Translations under genes and position numbers: made by a program
DNA from: SFLA01 sp045595165
GTDB lineage: Bacteria; Bacillota; Clostridia; Oscillospirales; CAG-382
Direction: 5' to 3'
Length of the DNA stretch: 64,000 nucleotides
Assembly (NCBI GenBank): GCA_045595165.1
Contig: JAZNZY010000020.1
Span: 1 to 64,000 of the forward strand
Notes under the pieces: model-generated
The model's database searches: none
What the model saw: only the letters and a program-made list of their open reading frames with translations
What the model was told of the DNA's origin: nothing
In this document: positions 1-7,470 of the stretch, in pieces
How positions within the stretch are numbered: the first letter of the stretch is position 1
Layout of the letters: each line of letters starts with the position of its first letter

Positions 1-12
1 GGGACCCCCGAC
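1..12 (-). repeat. Partial copy of the terminator-associated palindromic repeat
   Basis: The first 12 bases (GGGACCCCCGAC) match the end of the dispersed repeat seen complete at 50-85, 32107-32142 and 49929-49964, with one extra C. The window edge cuts the rest. It lies behind copy 50-85, so on the minus strand two elements follow each other, as they do at 32050-32142. Confidence 0.5.
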
Positions 13-49
13 AAAAAAACACCCAAAAAAAACACCGAAAAACAAATCC

Positions 50-85
50 CCCCAAGAAGCCTTGCGGCTTCTTCGGGACCCCGAC
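50..85 (-). repeat. Terminator-associated palindromic repeat, copy A
   Basis: 36 bp, differing at two positions from the copies at 32107-32142 and 49929-49964. On the minus strand it starts GTCGGGGTCCC, then the arms AAGAAGCC and GGCTTCTT around a GCAA loop, then GGGG and a T-rich tail. It lies just behind the hairpin 91-117 that follows the sigma factor gene, in the same orientation relative to that hairpin as the other copies. Confidence 0.8.
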
Positions 86-90
86 AATTC

Positions 91-117
91 AAGCCGCGGC
101 ATTAACTGCCGCGGCTT
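91..117. terminator. Intrinsic terminator hairpin behind the sigma factor gene
   Basis: An 11 bp perfect stem (AAGCCGCGGCA / TGCCGCGGCTT) with a 5 nt loop begins 7 nt after the stop codon of the minus-strand gene at 124-1653. The better T-run (TTTTAATTTT) lies on the plus-strand side; the minus-strand exit reads GAATTGTC, so termination may be bidirectional or mainly for plus-strand transcription. Confidence 0.7.
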
Positions 118-123
118 TTAATT

Positions 124-1653
124 TTAACAAACATCACCGCATTTTTCTTCGCTGTATTTGGTTCTATATGCGTAAAGCGCAACTGCATTATCATCTTCGG
201 GAACAAATATTGCGCCGGAATCTGCGGCACAGCCGCCGATAAAGCCAACTGTGCGGAAAAAGATCGTACTTCCCACGATATGGTCAATCTGATTGCAAAC
301 GTGATCGGGTGCGTGGGAACGCATTGTTTTCACTGCGGTTTCGGTGAGATAAACGTAAAAGTCTGCCATTTCCTTTATCTCTTCGGATATGATGTTTTCC
401 ACAGCCTTGAGCTCTTCTGCCCTCATAACGGCGAATTCTGCCTTTGTTCTATCCTCAAGTGCCGCATACAGCTTTTGCATACAAGAGGTTTTGCCCGGAT
501 AGCGATTCTTTTTTGGCAAAACACCGAAATCCGCAAAGGACATTGCATAGTCATCGTCAATACCAGCGTATCCCGCAAAAGCGAGAGATGAGTATTTTTC
601 CAGTTCCGGCAGACAATCGTAATCCACACCGTAATTTATTCCGGTTGCTCCGTTATAAAGCTTATCCTTTAAGGTGTAACCGGGATTCATATTTTCAAAG
701 CCGGAATAACCGTTACGCATACACAGCCAGAGAAACGCCCACAAAAGGCTGTTATCTTCAAGATCGCATCCGATAAAGCCTACGTTTCGTATCTTCGCAA
801 GCTTTTGCTTTATGCCGTTCAAAGTATGATTTAACCGTTCTTTGCAGTCTTCAGCAGCATTTTTGTAAAATTCCTTTGTGAAAGCTTCGGTGAATATTAC
901 AAGATTTGTTTGATATTTTCCTCCTCCGAGAGGTTTAATAAGTTCATATTTTTCCAATAGTCCGATCTCGTCCTCCAAATAAGGAGAAGCAACGCCCAAT
1001 TCAAGAGATAGTTCTCTTATAGTCATCGGTGTGTAATATGCGCTGAGCATAATATTGCCCGGTAGTTTTCTGTTAAACAAATTTCTGTACTCTGCGTTAT
1101 AGCTTCCCGAAAAAATCGTGACAAGCTCGAATTTTGCAGGTCTGTAGCTTTTCTCTCCGTATTCTCTTTCCATACCTATACCTTCTTTCAAAATTTTTCT
1201 GGTCTTGAACAGATAGTACTTTACCATTTCAAGAGATATTCCCAACCGTTTTGCGGTGTCTGCACAGGAAAGACCGTCAAAGTAATACGCAATAGTACAT
1301 TCACGGTATTCCTTGGAAAGTAACGTTAATTCGCGGCGGAGGGCGTTAAGTTCCTCTTTCGTACAGAGGTTTTCGAGAACATCGTCTTCAGCCGCAACGT
1401 TTTCATCAAGCTCACCGTAGGACAGCTTATTTTTGCGACGTAAAAAGTTTTTATAAGTGTTTGCGGCTATACCCCAGACAAACCCATAAAACGCACCCGG
1501 ATCTTTTATCTTATCCTTACTTTGCAAAATGGCAAGAATAATTTCGCTTGCCAGATCTTCTGCGTCTTCCTTATCGGAAACACGGGCAAGAGAATATGCG
1601 AATATGGTTTTTATGTTTTCTTCCACAAACTGTACTGCATTGTATTCTTGCAC
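124..1653 (-). CDS. Sigma-70 family (ECF-like) sigma factor with long C-terminal extension
   Basis: 509 residues. Residues ~10-75 look like sigma region 2 (KEDAEDLASEII, then FVWGIAANTYKNFLRRK), and ~105-155 like region 4 with a helix-turn-helix (GLSCADTAKRLGISLEMVKY). ECF sigma factors normally end near residue 180, so ~330 residues are extra. Residues ~200-260 resemble a winged helix (MTIRELSLELGVASPYLEDEI, then a turn and strands), followed by a mixed region I do not recognise. No membrane segment is evident, so it is probably cytoplasmic, with the extension possibly acting as a built-in regulator (inference). The start ATG follows GGAGGCGC. No anti-sigma gene lies next to it. The sigma assignment is firm; the role of the extension is unknown. 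Confidence 0.8.
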   Translation of the reverse strand: MQEYNAVQFVEENIKTIFAYSLARVSDKEDAEDLASEIILAILQSKDKIKDPGAFYGFVWGIAANTYKNFLRRKNKLSYGELDENVAAEDDVLENLCTKEELNALRRELTLLSKEYRECTIAYYFDGLSCADTAKRLGISLEMVKYYLFKTRKILKEGIGMEREYGEKSYRPAKFELVTIFSGSYNAEYRNLFNRKLPGNIMLSAYYTPMTIRELSLELGVASPYLEDEIGLLEKYELIKPLGGGKYQTNLVIFTEAFTKEFYKNAAEDCKERLNHTLNGIKQKLAKIRNVGFIGCDLEDNSLLWAFLWLCMRNGYSGFENMNPGYTLKDKLYNGATGINYGVDYDCLPELEKYSSLAFAGYAGIDDDYAMSFADFGVLPKKNRYPGKTSCMQKLYAALEDRTKAEFAVMRAEELKAVENIISEEIKEMADFYVYLTETAVKTMRSHAPDHVCNQIDHIVGSTIFFRTVGFIGGCAADSGAIFVPEDDNAVALYAYRTKYSEEKCGDVC

Positions 1654-1754
1654 TCCAAGCGCCTCCCCTTTTGGTAAAGTGTGTTTGAAAGCTTTCGTTA
1701 ATATAGTAACAAGAACGCCGATTCGGTTAACAATAATTATGAATTAATAAAACA

Positions 1755-1778
1755 AAACGCACTCAAACGAGTGCGTTT
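1755..1778 (-). terminator. Intrinsic terminator behind the acyl carrier protein gene
   Basis: Perfect 10 bp stem AAACGCACTC / GAGTGCGTTT with a 4 nt loop. On the minus strand it is followed by TTTGTTTTATT. It sits 11 nt after the end of the ACP gene. Confidence 0.85.
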
Positions 1779-1789
1779 CGTAAAAGCAA

Positions 1790-2011
1790 TTATCTGTTTT
1801 CCAGATAGTTTACAACATCGCCAACGGTAATGAGAGAAGCCAGGTCCTCATCATCAAAGGTGATATCGAATTTTTCTTCGCAAAGGAGAACGAGATCAGC
1901 AAGCTCAAGAGAATTAAAGCCGAGATCGTTGGTAAGCTCGGAATCCATAGTGATTTCATCAGCATTGATGTTCATTTCCTGAACGAGAATTGATTTAAGC
2001 TTTTCAAACAT
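1790..2011 (-). CDS. Acyl carrier protein (stand-alone)
   Basis: 73 residues, a usual ACP length, strongly acidic, four-helix pattern. The phosphopantetheine serine is Ser34 in the motif GFNSLEL. Most ACPs have Asp before this serine (DSL); here it is Asn. The start follows GAGGT at good distance, 12 nt behind the acyl-activating ligase, so the two are co-transcribed and this ACP is probably the acceptor of the acyl group activated by that enzyme (inference from context). There are no condensing or reductase genes nearby, so it is unlikely to be the main fatty-acid-synthesis ACP. It could also serve D-alanylation-like or lipid-recycling chemistry. Confidence 0.88.
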   Translation of the reverse strand: MFEKLKSILVQEMNINADEITMDSELTNDLGFNSLELADLVLLCEEKFDITFDDEDLASLITVGDVVNYLENR

Positions 2012-2023
2012 TGTTTGTACCTC

Positions 2024-3739
2024 TTATATTTTACTACGGATGATCTTCTTTGTGGGAGTCTTTTCAAACTCAACACGTCTGATTTCAATTCCGCGTATTT
2101 GCTTGAAGGAAGGCAGACGACGGTTTACGTTCATTATCTGCGCTTTTAACGTAGCGGATATTTCCTCCTCGGAAACACCTTTGAACTTATCATAATCAGG
2201 GAACAGTACAGCTGTAAGGACAACATCATCATCCTTTTCTCTGCCGACAACTACACATTCCTTAATAATATCAATATTCTCAAGATATTCTTCGATCTCT
2301 TCGGGATATACGTTCTTTCCGTTAGTAAGAACTATTATATTCTTCTTTCTACCACTGATATAAATATATCCGTCCTTATCAAGATAGCCGTAGTCGCCGG
2401 TACGGAAGTATCCGTCTGCGGTGAAGGCTTCCTTGGTTGCTTCGGGATTGTTATAATATCCAAGCATTACATTAGGACCCTTAACACAGATTTCACCAAT
2501 TTCACCGGTTTCCGCTTCATAAATAACACCGTAGTTATTATCAACGATAATCTTTACGCTTGAACCGATAGCCGCACGGCCTACGGAACCGACTTTGCGG
2601 GTAGACGAAGGGTTAACAGCTACGAGAGGAGAACACTCTGTAATGCCATATCCTTGTTCAATTCTTACTCCGATGGAATCAAACCACTTAACAACATCAG
2701 GATTTACTGCTGCACCACCACAAACGATCTTGTTCAAATTACCGCCCAAGTTGTCTATGATCTCTTTAAACATATTTCTGCGAAGATCAATACCGACTTT
2801 ACGCGCCGCACCGGTGATTGCCATACCTGTCTTGAGAGTACCGGATTTGCCTTTTTTCTCTATTTCATCGGTAATACGTCTGTAAACAGTATTTACAAAC
2901 AAAGGAACGAGAACCAAGCCGGTGGGCTTGAAGATGGCAACGTTCTTCATAAAGTACTTAAGGCTGTTATTGAAGCAGATCGTGACGCCGCACGTCATAG
3001 CCGCAATATTACCTGCGGTACATTCATATGTATGATGGAGAGGCAATGCGGAAATATTAACGTCATCAGAAGTGAAGTCGACTTCGTTAACACACTGGTA
3101 TGCGTTAAACAGAAGGTTATTCTGTGAAAGCATTACACCCTTACTGGTGCCTGTTGTGCCGGATGTGAAAACGAGAGAGGCAAGAACAGTTGTATCGGGA
3201 CGGAAGGATTCAAAACGCTTATTGCCTTTCTTATAAGCTTCAAGACCCTCGTTCATAAGCTTGGAAAAAGATAAATGACCGCGGGACTCGGTTTCGTCGC
3301 AATCGTCAAGGTTTATAAAGATACCGCAAGCGGGCTTTGCATCTTTGACCTTTTCATAATGAGATTCAGTGTATATAACACCGTCGCACTCGGCATACTC
3401 AACGAAATTGCATATCTGCTCCGCAAAAAGCTCTTTGTCAAGAGGAACGATAACGCCGCCGGCAGACATAACAGAGAGATAAGAGCACATCCACTCAGGC
3501 TTACTTTCACCGACTATAGCGAAACGCTTTCCGTTCAATTCACGGTTGAAAAGCGCGGTTCCCATACCGAGAAACCACTCTTTGTACTGATTGAAGCTTA
3601 CTTCACGGATCTCTTTGCCAACATAATACTTATATAAAATGCTGTCACCGTAAGAATCAGCGGTGAAGTTAATTATATCGTGCATTGAAGGAAAAAGAGG
3701 ATAACGAATCTTTGTTTCTTTGCTTTTGTTCAATTTCAT
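2024..3739 (-). CDS. AMP-dependent acyl-activating enzyme (long-chain acyl-CoA/acyl-ACP synthetase family)
   Basis: 571 residues from the ATG at 3739, chosen because GGAAGG lies 7 nt upstream; an in-frame ATG at 3766 lacks such a site. ANL-superfamily motifs appear in order: the phosphate loop TSGTTGTSKGVMLS, the core GYGITECSPLVAVNP, the hinge region YFRTGDYGYLDKDGYIYISG followed by RKKN, and a C-terminal PTKKIIRSKI carrying the A10 lysine. It should activate a carboxylic acid as acyl-AMP and pass it to a thiol. The ACP gene 12 nt downstream makes acyl-ACP a reasonable product; acyl-CoA is the alternative. No transmembrane segment is obvious. A consensus promoter lies at 3772-3799. Confidence 0.88.
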   Translation of the reverse strand: MKLNKSKETKIRYPLFPSMHDIINFTADSYGDSILYKYYVGKEIREVSFNQYKEWFLGMGTALFNRELNGKRFAIVGESKPEWMCSYLSVMSAGGVIVPLDKELFAEQICNFVEYAECDGVIYTESHYEKVKDAKPACGIFINLDDCDETESRGHLSFSKLMNEGLEAYKKGNKRFESFRPDTTVLASLVFTSGTTGTSKGVMLSQNNLLFNAYQCVNEVDFTSDDVNISALPLHHTYECTAGNIAAMTCGVTICFNNSLKYFMKNVAIFKPTGLVLVPLFVNTVYRRITDEIEKKGKSGTLKTGMAITGAARKVGIDLRRNMFKEIIDNLGGNLNKIVCGGAAVNPDVVKWFDSIGVRIEQGYGITECSPLVAVNPSSTRKVGSVGRAAIGSSVKIIVDNNYGVIYEAETGEIGEICVKGPNVMLGYYNNPEATKEAFTADGYFRTGDYGYLDKDGYIYISGRKKNIIVLTNGKNVYPEEIEEYLENIDIIKECVVVGREKDDDVVLTAVLFPDYDKFKGVSEEEISATLKAQIMNVNRRLPSFKQIRGIEIRRVEFEKTPTKKIIRSKI

Positions 3740-3771
3740 TACATAACCTTCCATCTTAATATTCACACTAT

Positions 3772-3799
3772 ATTATACCCTAAACATCATTATTGTCAA
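3772..3799 (-). promoter_or_regulatory. Sigma-A promoter for the ligase-ACP operon
   Basis: On the minus strand TTGACA, a 16 nt spacer and TATAAT, both hexamers perfect, about 30 nt upstream of the ligase start. It lies in the ~120 bp divergent gap shared with spoVAC. Confidence 0.8.
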
Positions 3800-3860
3800 T
3801 AGAATTGAATAAATTTTGTGGTTTTCGTACAGATTAACAGTAAGAAAAAGGAGTGAAAAT

Positions 3861-4310
3861 GTGAACAGAAAACAATATATAGAATTAGCAGAGAGCCGAG
3901 CAAAGCGAACTGCATCTTTGAAAAACTGTATATGGGCCTTTGTTATCGGCGGGATGATATGTGTTATCGGGCAACTGCTATTCTTTCTGTACTCGGATTT
4001 CGTAAAAGATGAAAAAATCGCATATTCGCTGGTTTCCGTGACGCTTGTGTTTTGTTCGGGGTTGTTTACCGGCATAGGATTATTTGACAAATTGGCATCT
4101 GTCGCAGGAGCGGGGACGCTTGTTCCCATAACAGGGTTTGCAAATTCGGTTGCCTCACCTGCTATCGAAGCAAAAAGCGAAGGCTTCGTAAAAGGAGTTG
4201 CCACGCAAATGTTCGTCATCGCCGGACCGGTAATAGTATACGGTTCGGCATCAAGCGTTATATACGGAATTTTATACTATGTTTATATGATGATAGCGGG
4301 TAATATATGA
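3861..4310 (+). CDS. spoVAC: Stage V sporulation protein AC (SpoVAC)
   Basis: 149 residues from GTG 3861, preferred over the upstream ATG 3816 because AAGGAG lies 7 nt before it. The protein has hydrophobic segments near residues 25-45, 57-75 and 120-145 and the family pattern SVAGAGTLVPITGFANSVASP. SpoVAC is an inner-membrane component of the channel that moves dipicolinic acid (DPA) into the forespore and out on germination; in Bacillus it also acts as a mechanosensitive channel (family knowledge). Its stop overlaps the start of spoVAD (ATGA), so the two are translationally coupled. Only AC, AD and AE are present, the minimal set common in Clostridia. Confidence 0.93.
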   Translation: MNRKQYIELAESRAKRTASLKNCIWAFVIGGMICVIGQLLFFLYSDFVKDEKIAYSLVSVTLVFCSGLFTGIGLFDKLASVAGAGTLVPITGFANSVASPAIEAKSEGFVKGVATQMFVIAGPVIVYGSASSVIYGILYYVYMMIAGNI

Positions 4311-5296
4311 AAAACGAAATACTAAAATTCAAAAACGTATATTTAAACGAATCTGCCGCAGTTGTAGGTTCAAAGGAACGACAAGGTCCTTTGGGAGAAA
4401 AATTCGACAGCTTTAGCGAAGATGACCGATTCGGACAGGAAACCTGGGAAAAATCCGAAACGGAGATGGTGAAAAGAACGCTTGAAGCACTGGTAAGCAA
4501 AAGCGGATATACCTGGGCTGATATAGACGTGATAACCGGAGGCGACCTGCTTGATCAATGCATTGCTACTTCCCACGCGGTAAATAACAACGGCATCCCT
4601 TACCTCGGTCTGTACGGAGCTTGCTCAACTGCGGCGGAAGGACTAATAATAGGATCCCTGCTTGCAGAAAAGGGATTTACAGCAGGCACGGTCGCTTCTT
4701 CTCATTTTTGTTCCGCAGAACGCCAATACCGTTTTCCGTTAGAATACGGTAGTCAAAGAACTCCGACAGCGCAAAATACCGTTACAGGGTGTGGCAGTTT
4801 CCTGCTGAGCGAAAGAAAAAGCAGAGTGCGGATAACTGAAGCTGTAATAGGAAAAATTCAAGATAACGGCATTTCAGACGCTAACAACATGGGAGCCGCT
4901 ATGGCAACTGCGGCAATAGACACTCTTACACGGTATTTACTTCATTCCGGCAAAAGTGCCGATGAATTTGATATAATCGCAACGGGAGATCTGGGACACG
5001 AAGGTTTTGAACTGGCAAAGGAATATGCAAAAAGCAATGGCTTAATTCTTAATGACAACTTTACTGATTGCGGAATGCTGATATACGATTTGGAAAAGCA
5101 GGACGTAAATGCAGGCGGAAGCGGTTGCGGTTGCTCTGCGTCTGTTTTCGCCGCCGATATTTGCCCGAAAATTTCCGACGGTGAGTTAAAAAATGTCCTT
5201 CTTATAGGCACGGGAGCATTGCTTTCCCCGAAAAGTATAATACAGAACAAAATAATACCCAGCGTTGCCCATCTTGTGCATTTCGAAAGGTGTTGA
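4307..5296 (+). CDS. spoVAD: Stage V sporulation protein AD (SpoVAD)
   Basis: 329 residues, close to the usual ~335. It has a thiolase-like fold signature with glycine- and alanine-rich core stretches (YLGLYGACSTAAEGLI, GSGCGCSASVFAADI). SpoVAD is a peripheral protein on the outer face of the spore inner membrane that binds DPA directly (known in Bacillus). The start overlaps spoVAC by 4 nt, and its end lies just before the spoVAE start, so it is the middle gene of a three-gene operon. Its presence is strong evidence that the organism forms DPA-containing endospores. Confidence 0.95.
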   Translation: MKNEILKFKNVYLNESAAVVGSKERQGPLGEKFDSFSEDDRFGQETWEKSETEMVKRTLEALVSKSGYTWADIDVITGGDLLDQCIATSHAVNNNGIPYLGLYGACSTAAEGLIIGSLLAEKGFTAGTVASSHFCSAERQYRFPLEYGSQRTPTAQNTVTGCGSFLLSERKSRVRITEAVIGKIQDNGISDANNMGAAMATAAIDTLTRYLLHSGKSADEFDIIATGDLGHEGFELAKEYAKSNGLILNDNFTDCGMLIYDLEKQDVNAGGSGCGCSASVFAADICPKISDGELKNVLLIGTGALLSPKSIIQNKIIPSVAHLVHFERC

Positions 5297-5298
5297 AT

Positions 5299-5667
5299 AT
5301 GGAAATTGATTTTTTAATGATTTTAAAGGCGTTTTTAGTTGGAGGCGCGTTGTGCGTAATAGCGCAGATATTAATTGACAAAACGAAAATAACGCCCGCA
5401 TATATTCTTGTAGGATACGTCTGCAGCGGTGTTTTACTGAACGCCTTGGGGATTTATCCCAAATTGGTAAAATGGGCGGGAGCGGGCGCTACGGTCCCTC
5501 TGACAGGGTTTGGAAATACGCTTGCAGAAGGAGTAAAGCAAGCAATTGAAAAAGACGGCGCCTACGGTATAATTTACGGCGGTATTTCCGCAACCGCCGC
5601 AGGGATCACGGCGGCGATACTTTTCGGTTTGTTTTGGGCAGTATTGTTTAAGAGTAAAAGCAAATAA
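5299..5667 (+). CDS. spoVAE: Stage V sporulation protein AE (SpoVAE/SpoVAEb type)
   Basis: 122 residues from ATG 5299, chosen because AAAGGTG lies upstream; GTG 5290 is possible. It is a small hydrophobic protein with about four membrane segments and the motif WAGAGATVPLTGFGNTLAEGV, which parallels the VAGAGTLVPITGFANSV motif of SpoVAC; the two subunits are evidently related. It is a membrane subunit of the DPA channel. The start is 3 nt after the spoVAD stop. I could not find a terminator between it and the next gene. Confidence 0.92.
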   Translation: MEIDFLMILKAFLVGGALCVIAQILIDKTKITPAYILVGYVCSGVLLNALGIYPKLVKWAGAGATVPLTGFGNTLAEGVKQAIEKDGAYGIIYGGISATAAGITAAILFGLFWAVLFKSKSK

Positions 5668-5670
5668 TCG

Positions 5671-5699
5671 TTGCAAAAAATCCGGTGATATGATATAGT
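5671..5699 (+). promoter_or_regulatory. Promoter for the CDF transporter gene
   Basis: TTGCAA, 17 nt spacer, TATAGT, with the extended -10 TG one base before it, 29 nt upstream of the CDF start. It separates this housekeeping gene from the sporulation operon in front of it. Confidence 0.65.
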
Positions 5700-5727
5700 T
5701 ATAAAAAAAGAAAACGGGGTTGCGGAT

Positions 5728-6897
5728 ATGATTAAACTGCTTTCGGCAATGTTTATAAAAGAGCGTGAGAATTACCGTTCTCCTGCTGTGCGAAGATCTT
5801 ACGGAATTTTGTGCGGCATTGTGGGGATATGTCTTAACGTATTGCTGTTTATAATTAAATTCGTTGCAGGCACACTGTCGGGCGCGATCTCTATAATGGC
5901 TGATGCGTTTAACAACCTTTCCGATGCGGGAACCTCAATAATCACGCTTATCGGATTCAAGCTTTCAGGTACGAAACCCGATTCCGATCATCCCTTCGGA
6001 CACGGACGTTACGAATACATTACCGCACTCATAGTTGCTATGCTGATCATGCTTATGGGATTTGAGCTTGCTACCGAATCCATAACCAAGATAATCACAC
6101 CGTCTGATGTAGAGTTTTCTTATATAACATTGGCTATCCTTATTGTATCGGTAGTAATAAAGCTTTATATGGCATTTTATAACAGGAGTGTGCACAAAAA
6201 GATTAACTCCCCTTCTCTTTCTGCCACAGCCGCCGATTCACTGTCTGATTGCATTGCAACCACGGTTATTCTGGGTTCCATGATAGTTTCTAAGATATGG
6301 GATTTTAATATTGATGCGTGGTGCGGTCTTGCGGTTTCTGCTTTCATTCTTTACAACGGTTTTAAAGCGGCAAAAGAAACCATCTCTCCCCTCCTTGGTC
6401 AGCCGCCTGAAAAAGAATTCGTAGACAGTATTGAAGCTATTGTTATGGCGGAAGAATGTGTTCACGGTATACACGACCTTGTAGTTCACGATTACGGACC
6501 GGGACGAGTTATGATTTCCCTACACGCGGAAGTGCCTGCAGATGCGAATATGCTGGAAACTCACGATGCGATCGATAACATTGAGCGAAGATTACGGCAA
6601 GAGCTGAACTGCGAAGCCGTGATACATATGGACCCAATACTTACCGATGACAAAATGACCAACGAGCTGAAAAAGATCGTTTCGGAACTTCTTTCCTCCA
6701 TCGGCGAAGGTGTAAGTATTCACGATTTTCGCGTTGTCACCGGTCCGACTCACACTAATCTTATATTTGATATAGTTATCCCCTATGAGCTTAAGCTAGA
6801 TAAAAAAGCTGTTACAGAGAAAGTAAACAGCCTTATATCCACAATAAACGGTAATTTTTACCCTGTGTTCAATATCGATAACGTTTACGTTAAATAG
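5728..6897 (+). CDS. Cation diffusion facilitator family transporter
   Basis: 389 residues. The N-terminal ~210 residues form a six-helix membrane domain with the CDF motifs ADAFNNLSDAG (helix 2), the HPFGHGRYEY loop and AADSLSD (helix 5), which together build the divalent-metal site. The remainder is a cytoplasmic dimerisation domain (VHGIHDLVVHDYGPGRVMIS) followed by a further ~85 residues that look like a second such domain (VSIHDFRVVTGPTHTNLIFD). It should export Zn2+, Mn2+ or Fe2+ using the proton gradient; substrate cannot be read from the sequence. The start codon is preceded by only a weak GGGGTTGCGG site. Confidence 0.9.
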   Translation: MIKLLSAMFIKERENYRSPAVRRSYGILCGIVGICLNVLLFIIKFVAGTLSGAISIMADAFNNLSDAGTSIITLIGFKLSGTKPDSDHPFGHGRYEYITALIVAMLIMLMGFELATESITKIITPSDVEFSYITLAILIVSVVIKLYMAFYNRSVHKKINSPSLSATAADSLSDCIATTVILGSMIVSKIWDFNIDAWCGLAVSAFILYNGFKAAKETISPLLGQPPEKEFVDSIEAIVMAEECVHGIHDLVVHDYGPGRVMISLHAEVPADANMLETHDAIDNIERRLRQELNCEAVIHMDPILTDDKMTNELKKIVSELLSSIGEGVSIHDFRVVTGPTHTNLIFDIVIPYELKLDKKAVTEKVNSLISTINGNFYPVFNIDNVYVK

Positions 6898-6900
6898 CAT

Positions 6901-6930
6901 AAAATCCCCGAATTCAATTTCGGGGATTTT
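6901..6930. terminator. Bidirectional terminator between convergent genes
   Basis: AAAATCCCCGAA paired with TTCGGGGATTTT around a 6 nt loop, A-tract on one side and T-tract on the other, located between the convergent CDF and GNAT genes. Confidence 0.85.
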
Positions 6931-6934
6931 ATAT

Positions 6935-7369
6935 TTACAATTTCTTTTTGAAATTCAGCTGGGATTTATTAAAATTATAACCGCATTTTTTATAAAACTC
7001 GTGCGAAGACGTACGCTCGGAGCCGGATGTCAGGCGTATTGAATAAATACCATTTTCAATCGCCCAAGCTTCAAGAGCATGCAAAAGCGCTCTCCCCACA
7101 CCGCGTTTTCTATGCGTTTCAGACACGGCAATACCCAACACGTTCACCATCGGTTCGGCATACAATACGTTGTATTTTCCCCCGTGAATATATCCGATTA
7201 CTTCATCACCGTTAACAGCGACAAAAACTACGTTGGAAGCATCGTTTAAGACAGTAGATAGTTGAACTCCGGTCTGTTTTTCAGTATAAGTATATCCCAT
7301 TCCATCTCTGTTCAGTGCACAGATAGCTATACAATCCGTTAATACACATTTGCGAATTAAAAAGTTCAT
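6935..7369 (-). CDS. GNAT family N-acetyltransferase
   Basis: 144 residues, one GNAT domain. The acetyl-CoA pyrophosphate loop is RKRGVGRALLHALEAWA (RxxGxG/A type) near residues 86-102, followed by a C-terminal part ending in HEFYKKCGYNF, the usual final strand-helix with Tyr. It transfers an acetyl group from acetyl-CoA to an unidentified amine. It is a single-gene unit with its own promoter (7400-7428) and a shared terminator downstream. Confidence 0.88.
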   Translation of the reverse strand: MNFLIRKCVLTDCIAICALNRDGMGYTYTEKQTGVQLSTVLNDASNVVFVAVNGDEVIGYIHGGKYNVLYAEPMVNVLGIAVSETHRKRGVGRALLHALEAWAIENGIYSIRLTSGSERTSSHEFYKKCGYNFNKSQLNFKKKL

Positions 7370-7399
7370 TTGTTTTTTACCACCTTTGCCGTTTTAACG

Positions 7400-7428
7400 A
7401 TTATAACACGTTTTTTATGTAATAACAA
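7400..7428 (-). promoter_or_regulatory. Promoter for the GNAT gene
   Basis: On the minus strand TTGTTA, 17 nt spacer, TATAAT, about 31 nt upstream of the GNAT start. It lies in the gap behind the ABC operon terminator. Confidence 0.65.
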
Positions 7429-7430
7429 GA

Positions 7431-7458
7431 AAAGAGTTGCTTTTTCAAGCAACTCTTT
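7431..7458 (-). terminator. Intrinsic terminator of the 12.5 kb ABC operon
   Basis: Perfect 12 bp stem AAAGAGTTGCTT / AAGCAACTCTTT closed by a GAAA loop on the minus strand and followed by TCTTGTTATT. It sits 12 nt after the last permease gene. Confidence 0.9.
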
Positions 7459-7470
7459 AATTTAAGTTTA

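Noticed and set aside
3800..3860. Possible sigma-G promoter for spoVAC (GAATA at 3807-3811)
   Set aside because: Sporulation control is expected for this operon, but I could not find a convincing -10 at the right spacing.
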